From contig NZ_QLLT01000013.1 of assembly GCF_003259315.1 (NCBI RefSeq), positions 1 to 64,000 of the forward strand: 64,000 bases of DNA, written 5' to 3'. Under the pieces are notes generated by a model. It worked only from the letters and a program-made list of their open reading frames with translations. It made no database searches and was not told where the DNA came from. Below are positions 34,549-43,235 of the stretch, piece after piece (the first letter of the stretch is position 1; the number at the start of each line of letters is the position of its first letter). The stretch comes from Kitasatospora sp. SolWspMP-SS2h (GTDB taxonomy: Bacteria; Actinomycetota; Actinomycetes; Streptomycetales; Streptomycetaceae). The translations under genes and the position numbers were made by a program.

Positions 34549-35730
34549 TCAGAAGGCGTAGCGGACCCGCAGCCAGGGGGCGCGGGCGCCGATCAGCCCG
34601 CGCAGCGTTTCGAGGGCGGCGGCCTTGGCGCCGGTGCGGTAGCGCACGTTCCAGCTGCCGTTCTCGGAGCGTTTCGGCTCCTGGAGGTCCGGGCGCCACA
34701 GCACCTCCTCCGCGCGGGGGTGCCAGCCGAGGTTGACCTCGTGCAGGTCCCGGTTGTGGGTGAGCATGATGACCTCCGCGGCGGCCTGGTCCTTGACCCG
34801 CTGCGGGAGCGTGTCGTCCATGGCCCGCAGCAGTTCGCCCCAGTCCCGTTCCCAGCCCGGGCGGATGACCACCGGGGAGAGGTTGAAGTGCACTTCGTAG
34901 CCGGCGTCGAGGAAGTCGGCGGCGGCCGCGAGGCGTTCGGGGACCGGGCTGGTGCGGATGTCGAGGTGCCTGGAGTCGTCGGGCGGCATGACGGAGAAGC
35001 GGATGCGGGTGCGGCCCTGCGGGTCGAGTCGCAGCAGGTCGGGGTTGACGAACTTGGTGGCGAAGGAGGCCTTGGCGGTGGGCAGGCGGCGGAAGGCCCG
35101 GACCAGGTCGGCGGTGCCGTCGCCGATCAGGTCGTCGACCGAGCAGTCGCCGTTCTCCCCGATGTCGTAGACCCAGGCCCGCTCGTCGCACTGGTTGGGC
35201 TCGCGCTTGGGGCCGGTGGCCGCGACGTGCCGTTCCAGGGCGGCCAGGACGCGCTCGGTGTTGGTGAAGACGGTGATCGGGTTGGCGAAGCCCTTGCGGC
35301 GCGGGACGTAGCAGTAGGCGCAGGCCATGGCGCAGCCGTTGGAGAGGCCGGGGGCGATCCAGTCGGCCGACCGCCCGTTGGGGCGGATGCCGAAGGACTT
35401 GCGCTCGCCGAGGACCAGGGTGCCGCGCTTGGTCCGCACCCAGCGCTCCACGTTGCCCGCGTTGCCGTGCAGGTCGGGGATGCGCCAGTGGGAGGCGGTC
35501 TCGACGATCCGGGCGCCGGGGAAGCGGGCGATGATCTGCCGGCCCCGCCAGGACCGCGCGGCGGCGGGTTCGGCGTGGATCTCGGTGATGTCGAGCAGCC
35601 TGCGCGCCTGCTCCCCGTCGCGGAACGGCCGCTCGGGGGATTCGCCGGGCGGCGCGGCGGCGGCGATGAGCTCGTCCAGGTCGAACAGGCCCTCGGCCCC
35701 GTCTCCCGGCCCTCCGGGACGCTGTCGCAT
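34549..35730 (-). CDS. Spore photoproduct lyase family radical SAM protein
   Basis: 393 residues. The radical SAM cluster motif is NGCAMACAYCYVPRRKG (CxxxCxxC), typical of SPL rather than general radical SAM enzymes. N-terminal VERWVRTKRGTLVLGERKS and later RIRFSVMPPDDSRHLDIRTS and EVHFNLSPVVIRPGWERDW match the SPL family layout. In Bacillus SPL reverses the UV thymine dimer 5-thyminyl-5,6-dihydrothymine. The actinobacterial relatives are not characterised to my knowledge, so DNA repair here is inference. ATG at 35730 is the first in-frame start. Confidence 0.88.
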   Translation of the reverse strand: MRQRPGGPGDGAEGLFDLDELIAAAAPPGESPERPFRDGEQARRLLDITEIHAEPAAARSWRGRQIIARFPGARIVETASHWRIPDLHGNAGNVERWVRTKRGTLVLGERKSFGIRPNGRSADWIAPGLSNGCAMACAYCYVPRRKGFANPITVFTNTERVLAALERHVAATGPKREPNQCDERAWVYDIGENGDCSVDDLIGDGTADLVRAFRRLPTAKASFATKFVNPDLLRLDPQGRTRIRFSVMPPDDSRHLDIRTSPVPERLAAAADFLDAGYEVHFNLSPVVIRPGWERDWGELLRAMDDTLPQRVKDQAAAEVIMLTHNRDLHEVNLGWHPRAEEVLWRPDLQEPKRSENGSWNVRYRTGAKAAALETLRGLIGARAPWLRVRYAF

Positions 35731-35771
35731 GTCACCAGTGTACGGAGGAGGGCCGGGACCGCGGGGACGAA

Positions 35772-35784
35772 ACCCCGGCGGGGT
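35772..35784 (-). terminator. Short hairpin after the PI-PLC-like gene
   Basis: ACCCC-GGC-GGGGT lies directly after the stop at 35786; on the minus strand it is followed by TTC. The stem is small. Confidence 0.45.
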
Positions 35785-35785
35785 G

Positions 35786-36838
35786 TCAGCCGCGCGGCAG
35801 GACCATGGACTGCACCTCGGGCAGGTGGCGCCAGTCGGAGGAGACCAGGGTGGCGTGGGCTCCGGCGAGTTGGACCACGCGGGCGCGGGCCTGGTCCGCG
35901 GTCGGGTCGGTGGCGCTGATCGCGGGGGCGACGTTCTGCGCGTCGGTCATGCTGAGCAGGTAGTGGCGGGTGTCGTACCAGGAGGTGTCGACGCCGTTCA
36001 GGTAGGCGGCGGCGTCGCCGTCGAAGACCACGAACCAGGGGCGGATGTTCGCCTCCGGGTACCCGGTGCGCGGGTCGCCGGCGGCGGCGCCGTGGACGGC
36101 GGGGAAGACCCGGGCGTCGCCGATCCGGCCGGCCGCGGCCAGGTCGCGCAGGTGGCGGGCGTACTCGGTGTCGGTGTGCAGGGTGTCGAAGGGGTTGCCC
36201 TCCTCCACGGTGCCGGGGATGACGTAGACCAGCGCGCGGCCGGCCAGGCTCGACCGGCCGGGCCAGTTGCCGGCCCGGGCGGCGTCGTCCAGGGTCGGGT
36301 AGCTTCCCCCGCCGGGCTTGGCCAGCAGGTCGGCCGGGCGGAAGGCGGCGCTGCCCAGGTGGGCGGCGATCAGCGCGTCGAGCTGGGCGGGGCCCATGCC
36401 GCTGTTGGCCGCGAAGCCGCCCTTGAGCTCCAGTTTGACCGTGACCGGGCCCGCGGTGGGGTGCGCGGCCAGCCAGACCCGGACGTCGTCCAGGCAGCTC
36501 TCCAGGTTCTTGTTGACGCCGCCGGTGTACAGCTGCGCCGGGGAGGAGGCGTTGACGCAGTTGTTGGAGTTGCCCAGCGGGTTGGAGTGGCTGACCTTCC
36601 ACTCCTTGGTGACGGTGTCGGTCCAGGCGTCCAGCTCGATCATCGAGGTGCCGGTGTCCAGCGCCTGGGCCAGGAATCCGAAGGCGGCCGGGTCGTAGGT
36701 GTTGTGGATGCCCACGGAGCTGGTGGAGGCGAACGGCAGTTCGGCGGGGGTGGCGGCGCCGGCGGCGGCGCCGAGCTGGGTGGTGGCCGTGAGGGCCGCG
36801 GTGAGGGCGGCTGCGGCGACGGTGCGGCGGAGGTTCAT
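35786..36838 (-). CDS. Secreted PI-PLC-like phosphodiesterase
   Basis: 350-residue exported TIM-barrel protein. The signal peptide is clear (MNLRRTVAAAALTAALTATT, cleavage near GAA-TPA). Active-site motifs of the calcium-dependent PI-PLC family are present: SVGIHNTYD (first catalytic His), MIELDAWTD (Glu/Asp metal ligands), WKVSHSN (second His) and VKLELKGGF. It is expected to cleave phosphoinositide or glycerophosphodiester headgroups outside the cell. ATG at 36838 is the natural start. It is monocistronic. Confidence 0.88.
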   Translation of the reverse strand: MNLRRTVAAAALTAALTATTQLGAAAGAATPAELPFASTSSVGIHNTYDPAAFGFLAQALDTGTSMIELDAWTDTVTKEWKVSHSNPLGNSNNCVNASSPAQLYTGGVNKNLESCLDDVRVWLAAHPTAGPVTVKLELKGGFAANSGMGPAQLDALIAAHLGSAAFRPADLLAKPGGGSYPTLDDAARAGNWPGRSSLAGRALVYVIPGTVEEGNPFDTLHTDTEYARHLRDLAAAGRIGDARVFPAVHGAAAGDPRTGYPEANIRPWFVVFDGDAAAYLNGVDTSWYDTRHYLLSMTDAQNVAPAISATDPTADQARARVVQLAGAHATLVSSDWRHLPEVQSMVLPRG

Positions 36839-37006
36839 TCGGTCCCCTGGTCAGTCGGGCGGGCGGCGCGGACGGTCAGGCGTTCGACGGTCAGGCGGTG
36901 AGGCGGTCAGCCAGCAGCGTGGGCCCCCCAAATGACTTTCTCGTGACATGACAACGAACTGCCACGGAAGCTGACGCGGCGTCAAGCCCTTGCGCGGAAA
37001 AGGGGC

Positions 37007-37031
37007 GGATGCGTCCTCGGAACGCGGGTAA
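37007..37031 (+). promoter_or_regulatory. Candidate sigB-like promoter of the PRC-barrel gene
   Basis: GGAT (37007-37010), 15 bp, GGGTAA (37026-37031), 53 bp upstream of the GTG at 37084. It resembles GNNT-N14-16-GGGTAY except for the last base. Confidence 0.4.
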
Positions 37032-37083
37032 CGGAGTCGGTGAAACCGCACGTCGAGAACAGTCGAGAACAGGGGAGACCACC

Positions 37084-37431
37084 GTGGCCAGAGGGATCTG
37101 GGATTACGAGAGCGCCGAGGGGTACGCCTCGGGCGACGATCTGACGGGATACCGGGTGGAGGCCGCGGACGGCCGGATCGGCAAGGTCGACAAGCACAGC
37201 GAGGACGTCGGCTACGCCTACCTCGTGGTGGACACCGGGCCGTGGATCTTCGGGCGCACGGTGCTCGTCCCCGCGGGCACCGTCAACCGGGTCGACCACG
37301 ACGACAGGTCGGTGTGGCTGGACCGGACCATGGAGGAGATCCGGAACTCGCCCGAGTTCGATCCCGACGCCCACGCCGACGGCTCCGACTACCACCAGGC
37401 CCTCGGCGCCTACTACCTGGGAACCGCCTGA
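37084..37431 (+). CDS. PRC-barrel domain protein
   Basis: 115-residue cytoplasmic protein with a PRC-barrel: DLTGYRVEAADGRIGKVDKHSEDVGYAYLVVDTGPWIFGRTVLVPAGTV follows the family beta pattern. PRC-barrels occur in ribosome maturation (RimM), photosynthetic reaction centres and stress proteins; solitary actinobacterial copies are unassigned. GTG at 37084 follows GGGGAG. A sigB-like promoter candidate precedes it and a 12-bp hairpin follows, so it is probably a single stress-induced gene. Confidence 0.88.
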   Translation: MARGIWDYESAEGYASGDDLTGYRVEAADGRIGKVDKHSEDVGYAYLVVDTGPWIFGRTVLVPAGTVNRVDHDDRSVWLDRTMEEIRNSPEFDPDAHADGSDYHQALGAYYLGTA

Positions 37432-37438
37432 TCGCCGC

Positions 37439-37466
37439 GCCGCCCCGTCCGACCGGACGGGGCGGC
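37439..37466 (+). terminator. 12-bp hairpin between PRC-barrel and PPK2 genes
   Basis: GCCGCCCCGTCC-type arm (37439-37450) pairs with 37455-37466 over the loop GACC, 8 bp past the stop. Confidence 0.75.
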
Positions 37467-37522
37467 CGTCCCGGAACCGGGACGGAACGGAACCACCCGA
37501 CCGAAGGGAGCAGGAGCCCGCC

Positions 37523-38494
37523 GTGGACGAGCGAGAAGAGCGGCGCACCGGGGCCAAGGACCTGCTGGCGGGTCTGAGCGTCGATCACCAGCGGCCGGAG
37601 CAGCCGGTGCTGCTGGACGCGGCCGGCGCGCCCATACAGACCTGGCAGGAGAACCACCCCTACGACCGCAAGATGGGCCGCGGCGAGTACGAGCGGACCA
37701 AACGCATCCTGCAGATCGAGCTGCTGAAGCTCCAGCGCTGGGTGAAGGCCACCGGGACGCGGCTGGTCGTCGTCTGCGAGGGCCGGGACGCGGCGGGCAA
37801 GGGCGGCGCGATCCGGCGCTTCACCGAGCGTCTCAACCCGCGCGGCGCCCGGATCGTCGCCCTCGACAAGCCGACCGACCGGGAGGCCGGGCAGTGGTAC
37901 TTCCAGCGGTACGTCGCCGAGTTGCCGACCGCCGGTGAGATCGTCTTCTTCGACCGCTCCTGGTACAACCGGGCCGGGGTCGAGCGGGTGATGGGGTTCT
38001 GCTCGCCGGAGGAGTACGAGCGGTTCCTGCGGCAGTGCCCCGCCTTCGAGGACATGCTGGTGGCCGACGGGGTCGTGCTGGTGAAGTTCTGGTTCTCGGT
38101 CTCTCGTTCCGAGCAGCGCACCCGCTTCGCGATCCGCCGGATCGACCCGGTGCGCCAGTGGAAGCTCTCCCCCACCGACCTGGCCTCCCTGGACCTGTGG
38201 GACGCCTACACGAGCGCCAAGGTCGGCATGTTCCGGGCCACCGACACCCGCTCCGCTCCCTGGACGGTCGTCAAGGGCAACGACAAGCGGCGGGCCCGGG
38301 TGGAGGCGATCCGCAGCCTGCTGGACCGGATCGACTACGACAGCAAGGACCGCGACGCGGTGGGGCGGCCCGACCCGCTGATCGTGGGGGCCGCGAACAC
38401 GCTGCTGGAGGCCGGCGAGGAGGACACCGCCCTGTCGCCCACGCCGTTGGCCGGGCCGCCGCACCGCCCGGGCCGCCACCCCGGGCGGGACTGA
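37523..38494 (+). CDS. ppk2: Polyphosphate kinase 2
   Basis: 323-residue class I PPK2. Walker A VVVCEGRDAAGKGGAIRR, the P-loop lid region YVAELPTAGEIVFFDRSWYNRAGVERV (Walker B plus YNR), and RFLRQCPAFEDMLVADGV are typical. The enzyme transfers phosphate between polyphosphate and nucleoside diphosphates. GTG at 37523 follows GGGAGCAGGAG. The ~50 N-terminal residues and a Pro-rich tail are variable. It converges with an SDR gene across a strong hairpin. Confidence 0.94.
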   Translation: MDEREERRTGAKDLLAGLSVDHQRPEQPVLLDAAGAPIQTWQENHPYDRKMGRGEYERTKRILQIELLKLQRWVKATGTRLVVVCEGRDAAGKGGAIRRFTERLNPRGARIVALDKPTDREAGQWYFQRYVAELPTAGEIVFFDRSWYNRAGVERVMGFCSPEEYERFLRQCPAFEDMLVADGVVLVKFWFSVSRSEQRTRFAIRRIDPVRQWKLSPTDLASLDLWDAYTSAKVGMFRATDTRSAPWTVVKGNDKRRARVEAIRSLLDRIDYDSKDRDAVGRPDPLIVGAANTLLEAGEEDTALSPTPLAGPPHRPGRHPGRD

Positions 38495-38518
38495 GCCCCG
38501 CGCCCCGCGCCGCGGTCA

Positions 38519-38556
38519 GTCCGGGTCCGGGGCCGCGGTAGCTCCCGGACCCGGAC
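38519..38556. terminator. 13-bp bidirectional hairpin
   Basis: GTCCGGGTCCGGG (38519-38531) pairs perfectly with 38544-38556 over a 12-nt loop between convergent genes. Confidence 0.75.
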
Positions 38557-38595
38557 CCGGACCGTGGCCGGACCGGGCCCGGGATCGCGCCGAGG

Positions 38596-40227
38596 TCAGT
38601 CCCGGTCCCGGGCCGCGCCGGCCCTGGGCCGCGCGCCCGGGTCGGCGGACTCCGACGGCCCGTGCGGGTCGTGGCGGCCCAGGCGCTCGGCCGCGCGGGT
38701 GATGTTGCGGGCCATCCCGCCGAAGACGAAGGCGTGGAAGGGAGACACGCTCCACCAGTAGGCCTGGCCAGCGAGGCCGCGCGGGTGGAAGAGCGCGCGC
38801 TGGAGGTAGACCGTGCGCCCCTGCCGGTCCCGGCCGACGCGCAGTTCCAGCCAGGCGAGCCCCGGCAGCAGCATCTCGGCGCGCAGCCGCAGGAGTTCCC
38901 CGCGGTCGACGGCCTCCACGCGCCAGAAGTCCACGGCGTCGCCGAGCCGCAGCCGGGTGGCGTCGCGCCGGCCCCGGCGCAGCCCCACGCCCCCCACCAG
39001 GCGGTCCAGCCAGCCTCGGACGGCCCAGCCGAGCCCGAAGGAGTACCAGCCGTTCTCGCCGCCGATGCCCTCGATGACCTGCCACAGCTCCTCGGGGCCG
39101 GCCTCGGTCCGCCGGGCCCGGCGGTCGATGTACAGGCTGCCGCCCGCCCAGTCGGGGTCGGTGGGCAGCGGGTCGCTGGGCGCGTCGGGCAGGGCCGCGG
39201 ACGACCAGCGGGTGGCGACCTGCGCCTCCTTGACCTGCTGCAGGGCCAGGCGCAGCGCCTCGTCGAAGTCCAGCGGGGACTCCGCGGTGTCGGGGATGTG
39301 GTCGGCGATGTCGTGCTCGGTGCAGACCACCTCGTGGCGCAGCGACTCCGCCAGCGGGCGGGCGATGCTGCGCGGGACGGGCGTCACGAGGCCGATCCAG
39401 TGGCTGGACAGCCCCGGTGACAGCATCGGCACGGAGACGATGAGGCGGTGCGGCAGTTCCGCCACCCGGGCGTAGCGCTGCATCATCGCGCGGTAGTCCA
39501 TCACCTCGGGCCCGCCGATGTCGAAGGTGCGGGAGACGGAGGCCGGCAGCGTCGCGCTGCCCACCAGGTAGCGCAGGACGTCCGCGACCGCGATCGGCTG
39601 GATGCGGGTGCGCACCCAGCGCGGCGTCACCATGACCGGGAGGCGCTCGACGAGGTAGCGGAGCATCTCGAAGGACGCCGATCCGGAACCGATGACCGTC
39701 GCCGCCCGCAGCACCGCCGTGGGCACGCCCGAGTCGAGGAGGATGCGCCCGACCTCGGCCCGCGAGCGCAGGTGCGGCGACAGGTCGCTCTCGGGCACGT
39801 CCCTGGGGGTGAGCCCGCCGAGGTAGACCAGCCGGTCCAGCCGGGCGGCGCGGGCCGCGTCCGCGAAGGTGCGGGCGGCGCGGCGGTCGGTCTCCTCGAA
39901 GTCGTCGCCCCCGCGCATGGCGTGCACCAGGTAGTAGGCGACGTTCGCGCCGTCCAGGGCGCGGGCCACGGAGTCCGCGTCCAGGACGTCGCCGCGCACC
40001 ACCTCCACCTCGTCGATCCAGGGGAAGTCGCGGAGCTTGTCCGGCGTGCGGACCAGGCAGCGCACCTGGTAGCCCGCCGACAGCAGCTCCGGGACGAGCC
40101 GGCCGCCGATGTACCCGCTGGCGCCGGTGACCAGGCAGAGCCCGGCGGGTGCGCCGTCCTCGGCCGGCCCGGGCGGGGCGGGGGCGCCGGGCTCTTCGGA
40201 GGGGTGTCCGTTGCTGTCGTGGGTCAT
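38596..40227 (-). CDS. SDR oxidoreductase with C-terminal DUF2867
   Basis: 543 residues. The N-terminal ~300 residues form an extended/atypical SDR of the NmrA-like type: CLVTGASGYIGGRLVPELL (glycine-rich NAD(P) site) and VAYYLVHAMRGG, with no clean YxxxK. The C-terminal ~190 residues match the DUF2867 helix-grip layout (GWYSFGLGWAVRGWLDRLVGGVG, WWSVSPFHAFVFGGMARNI). This fusion is common in high-GC actinobacteria and is often seen near light or oxidative stress genes; function unproven. ATG at 40227. Confidence 0.9.
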   Translation of the reverse strand: MTHDSNGHPSEEPGAPAPPGPAEDGAPAGLCLVTGASGYIGGRLVPELLSAGYQVRCLVRTPDKLRDFPWIDEVEVVRGDVLDADSVARALDGANVAYYLVHAMRGGDDFEETDRRAARTFADAARAARLDRLVYLGGLTPRDVPESDLSPHLRSRAEVGRILLDSGVPTAVLRAATVIGSGSASFEMLRYLVERLPVMVTPRWVRTRIQPIAVADVLRYLVGSATLPASVSRTFDIGGPEVMDYRAMMQRYARVAELPHRLIVSVPMLSPGLSSHWIGLVTPVPRSIARPLAESLRHEVVCTEHDIADHIPDTAESPLDFDEALRLALQQVKEAQVATRWSSAALPDAPSDPLPTDPDWAGGSLYIDRRARRTEAGPEELWQVIEGIGGENGWYSFGLGWAVRGWLDRLVGGVGLRRGRRDATRLRLGDAVDFWRVEAVDRGELLRLRAEMLLPGLAWLELRVGRDRQGRTVYLQRALFHPRGLAGQAYWWSVSPFHAFVFGGMARNITRAAERLGRHDPHGPSESADPGARPRAGAARDRD

Positions 40228-40408
40228 GAGTCGCCTTCGCGGGTGGGAGCGTGCCGTGGGAACCGGCCCGGGGAGCGGCCGGCTGGAACTCCTCCTCTGC
40301 TACCCGCCGCGGGGACGGGCAAGACGGGGCCGGGCGGGTACCGCCCCGATTGGCCGAGGCCCGGCCGGGGCGGGGGCGCTGCGGGGTCCGGGCGGCGTCC
40401 CGTGGGCG

Positions 40409-41338
40409 CTACCCGGCGGGGGGCTGGTGCGACTCCCGGTAGGAGTTCCAGTCCGCGTGCCCGCCGGCGCCCAGGACTTCGCCCGCGGTGGCGAGCTCGC
40501 CGTCCGCCGCGGCCCGCAGCTCGCGGCGGGTGGTCCGGGCCACCAGGGCGGGGAAGACCGGGCGCAGCGGCTGGCACCAGCGCAGCCACGGCGGGGCGTA
40601 GATCTGCGGGGCGCGCTCGGTGATGCCCCGGGTGAGCCACCGGGCGACCTGCTGCGGGGAGTGGACGCGGCGGGCGGGCCGCGGCTGGTTGCGGCGCAGC
40701 GCCGCCAGGACCGGGTTGTCGTCGATGCCGTCGAGCATCTCGGTCCCGGTCCAGTGGAGGTAGGCGACGCCGACCCGGACGCCGTCGGGTTCGACCTCGC
40801 CGCGCAGGGCGAGCGCGAACGACTCGGCTCCCGCCTTCGACGCGCAGTAGGCGCTCATCATCGGGGCCGCGCCGAAGGCCGCCGTCGAGGCGATCTGGAG
40901 GAAGTAGCCCCGGGTGGAGAGGAGTTGGGGCAGGAAGGCGCGGGCGGTGTTGGCGGACCCGATGAGGTTGACGTCGATGACCCGCTGCCAGAGTTCGGCG
41001 CTGGTGCGGCCGAACGCCCCGCTCACGGCGATGCCGGCGTTGGCCACCACCACGCTGGCCGGTCCCAGCTCGGCCTCGACCCGGCGGGCGGCCCCGGCCA
41101 GGGCCGCCCGGTCGGTGACGTCGCACTCGACGCAGAGGGTCGGTCCGGGCAGGGTCGCGGCGGTCTCCCGGAGGGTCGCCTCCTCCCGCCCGGCGAGGGC
41201 CACCCGCATGCCGGCCGCGGACAGGCTCCGCGCGAGGTGCTCCCCGACGCCGCGGGCGGCCCCCGTGACGACGGCCACCCGCCCGCGCAGCGGGGACGCC
41301 CCGCCGCGGAGCCCGTCTCCGCCGGACGCAGTGCGCAT
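40409..41338 (-). CDS. Classical short-chain dehydrogenase/reductase
   Basis: 309 residues. Rossmann motif VAVVTGAARGVGEHLAR, NAG motif ANAGIAVSGAF, catalytic Ser in IASTAAFGAAP and YCASKAG (YxxxK). A C-terminal ~60-residue extension (WLTRGITERAPQIYAPPWLRW, then a hydrophobic stretch) is characteristic of the SDR group with a membrane-associating tail. ATG at 41338 has GAGGAGGAG upstream. Substrate unknown. Confidence 0.92.
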   Translation of the reverse strand: MRTASGGDGLRGGASPLRGRVAVVTGAARGVGEHLARSLSAAGMRVALAGREEATLRETAATLPGPTLCVECDVTDRAALAGAARRVEAELGPASVVVANAGIAVSGAFGRTSAELWQRVIDVNLIGSANTARAFLPQLLSTRGYFLQIASTAAFGAAPMMSAYCASKAGAESFALALRGEVEPDGVRVGVAYLHWTGTEMLDGIDDNPVLAALRRNQPRPARRVHSPQQVARWLTRGITERAPQIYAPPWLRWCQPLRPVFPALVARTTRRELRAAADGELATAGEVLGAGGHADWNSYRESHQPPAG

Positions 41339-41529
41339 CGCTCCTCCTCGCTCGCGGTCGGGGCACCGGACGGCCTCCGTGCGCCCCGCCCCACCCTCGG
41401 TCCGGCCGCCGGGCCCCGCAACCGCACCGCCGCCGCCGGGCCCGGCAGGACGGCGACCGACGGGACGACGACCGGCGGGCGGGCGCGGCACCCGGCGCGG
41501 TCCGGGGGCGCGGTCCGGGGGTGCGGTCC

Positions 41530-42072
41530 CTAGAGCGGGACGGTGACGCTCACCCGCTTGCCGCCCCCGGGCAGGGGGAGGACGTCCCCGGTCGCGGCGA
41601 GGAGCTGGACCAGTGCCCAGCCGCGCCCGCTCAGGCGGTAGGGGTCCCGCAGGGCGGCCGGGTCGGTCCGCGGTCGGCTGCCGACCGCGTCCTCGACGTC
41701 GATCCGCACGCACGTGCCGCCGCCCGGGCGGCCGTCGGTCCCCCCGGCAGCGGCGCCCGCCGGCGCGGTCTCGACGCCGACGGCGAAACCCACCACGCCC
41801 CCGGCGTGGCGCAGAGCGTTGGTGACGAGTTCGGAGGCCACCAGCAGCGCGTTCCGCCGCCCGGCGGGGGAGACGGCTCCCTCGGCGCCCAGCACGTCCG
41901 ACACCGCCCGCCGCGCCTGCGCCGGCGTGCGCACCGGTGTCCGGGCGCACGCCGGCAGCCGGTCCCCGTCCCCGCCCGCACCACGGGTGGCGTGCGGGGA
42001 ACGCCGGAGGCCGGGCAGGGCGTCCCCGGCGGCCGTGGGGGGAAGGTGGACGGTGAAGCGGCGGTGCGGCAT
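41530..42072 (-). CDS. Anti-sigma-type ATP-binding protein (HATPase_c)
   Basis: 180-residue GHKL protein, third member of the local paralogue family with the genes at 4794 and 10698: N-box ASELVTNALRHAGG, then SGRGWALVQLLAATG and GGGKRVSVTVPL. It stands alone here, without an adjacent STAS or phosphatase gene. ATG at 42072 follows AGGGG; a longer in-frame start at 42135 looks spurious. Confidence 0.86.
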   Translation of the reverse strand: MPHRRFTVHLPPTAAGDALPGLRRSPHATRGAGGDGDRLPACARTPVRTPAQARRAVSDVLGAEGAVSPAGRRNALLVASELVTNALRHAGGVVGFAVGVETAPAGAAAGGTDGRPGGGTCVRIDVEDAVGSRPRTDPAALRDPYRLSGRGWALVQLLAATGDVLPLPGGGKRVSVTVPL

Positions 42073-42323
42073 GGCGTGGCCCCTGTTCGATCGGCTCTCG
42101 GCATCGGCGGTGGACCGTGTACACGGAACGTTCACCGATCCTTATGCCCCCGTCCCCGCCCGCCATCCCTCCTCGTTGTTCCCACGCGTTCCCGCAGCCC
42201 CTCCCCCGCCCCGCCGGGCGCTCCCGTCCCGCTGCGGTCCGGCCGGCCCGGCGGCGCCCGACGGAGGCCCGGGGGCGGCGCCGGCCCGGGGCTCGCGCGC
42301 CTCGTGGGCGGTGCCGGGCGGGG

Positions 42324-42683
42324 TCAGCCGTGCGCGGTGTCGATGACGCAGAAGCGGTTGCCGTCCGGGTCGGCGAGCACGACGAAGTCCGGGTCCGGCG
42401 GGTAGCTGTCCCAGTCGACCCGCTCAGCACCCAGCGCCATCAGCCGTTCCACCTCGGCGGCCTGTTCGGCGGCGTCGTCCGCGTAGAGGTCGAGGTGGAT
42501 CCGCGGGTGTTCCTGGACCGGGCTGGCGCTGCGGTCCAGCGCCAGTTGCACCCCGCCCTCGCGCGGGGGCAGCAGCACCGCCCAGTCCTCGTCGAACTCC
42601 CCGCGCGGGACGTACCCGAGCGCCGCCGTCCAGAACGCCACCGCCCGCGGCACGTCCGCCACGCCCAGTACCACCGAACCCAT
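42324..42683 (-). CDS. VOC family protein
   Basis: 119-residue single VOC unit pair: VVLGVADVPRAVAFWTAALG, HLDLYADDAAEQAAEVERLM and FVVLADPDGNRFCVID. These enzymes or binding proteins use a metal site of His/Glu residues. ATG at 42683 has GGAAGG nine bases upstream; the ATG at 42692 overlaps that site. Function cannot be narrowed further. Confidence 0.88.
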   Translation of the reverse strand: MGSVVLGVADVPRAVAFWTAALGYVPRGEFDEDWAVLLPPREGGVQLALDRSASPVQEHPRIHLDLYADDAAEQAAEVERLMALGAERVDWDSYPPDPDFVVLADPDGNRFCVIDTAHG

Positions 42684-42909
42684 CGTCAACATCCTTCCAG
42701 TGTGCCGGAATCCGGGCCGGAGCGGGACGGCGCCCGACGGAGCGGGACGGGCGCGGGGCCCCGTGCGCCGACGGGCGCGGGGCCTCCGCACCGCGGGCGG
42801 AGGCCCGTCCTGCGCGGTTGGGGATGCAGGAGGCCGTTCGTGCTCGTAGTGTCGAGAGAGGGGGCGCCACCCGACCGGATGGTGAAATCCAGACGAGGAG
42901 GCACATCTG

Positions 42910-43116
42910 ATGCTTACTCAGTTCCGGACCGAAACGGCCCCGACGTCACGCAGCGCGACGTCGACCGAGGCCGCCGCGTTGGCGAGCCTGATGGTGGAGG
43001 ACGAGGCCGTCGTGTCCGACGCGCCCACGTACTCGCCCGAGGCGCTGGGAGGCGGACTCCTGGTGCTGGGGCTGCTGCTGTCGCCGAAGCCCCCGAAGGA
43101 GAAGCCGACCCGGTAG
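42910..43116 (+). CDS. 68-aa peptide, possible precursor peptide
   Basis: Small protein with strong ribosome binding site (GAGGAGG, 42895-42901). Layout: a Ser/Thr-rich N-terminus, an acidic helical segment (residues 19-35, EAAALASLMVEDEAVV), then SDAPTYSPEALGGG, a hydrophobic run (LLVLGLLLSP, residues 50-59) and a Lys/Pro-rich tail. There is no Cys. It could be a small membrane protein or, given the leader-like acidic helix and Gly-Gly-Gly junction, a peptide precursor. A 13-bp hairpin separates it from three overlapping genes, an arrangement that typically yields more peptide than enzyme mRNA. I recognise no named family. Confidence 0.7.
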   Translation: MLTQFRTETAPTSRSATSTEAAALASLMVEDEAVVSDAPTYSPEALGGGLLVLGLLLSPKPPKEKPTR

Positions 43117-43133
43117 TCGGGGAGGTCTGATCA

Positions 43134-43165
43134 CCGGGCCGGCCCGCCTGCACGGGCCGGCCCGG
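43134..43165 (+). terminator. Intra-operon 13-bp hairpin after the 68-aa gene
   Basis: CCGGGCCGGCCCG (43134-43146) pairs with 43153-43165 across a 6-nt loop, starting 17 bp after the peptide stop and 70 bp before the next start. There is no T-tract, so partial termination is likely. Confidence 0.75.
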
Positions 43166-43235
43166 CGCGCGCCCGCCGCGTACCCGCTACGTGGCCGCCG
43201 CGCACCACCGCCGCGTACCAGGAGGGACTTCGCAG

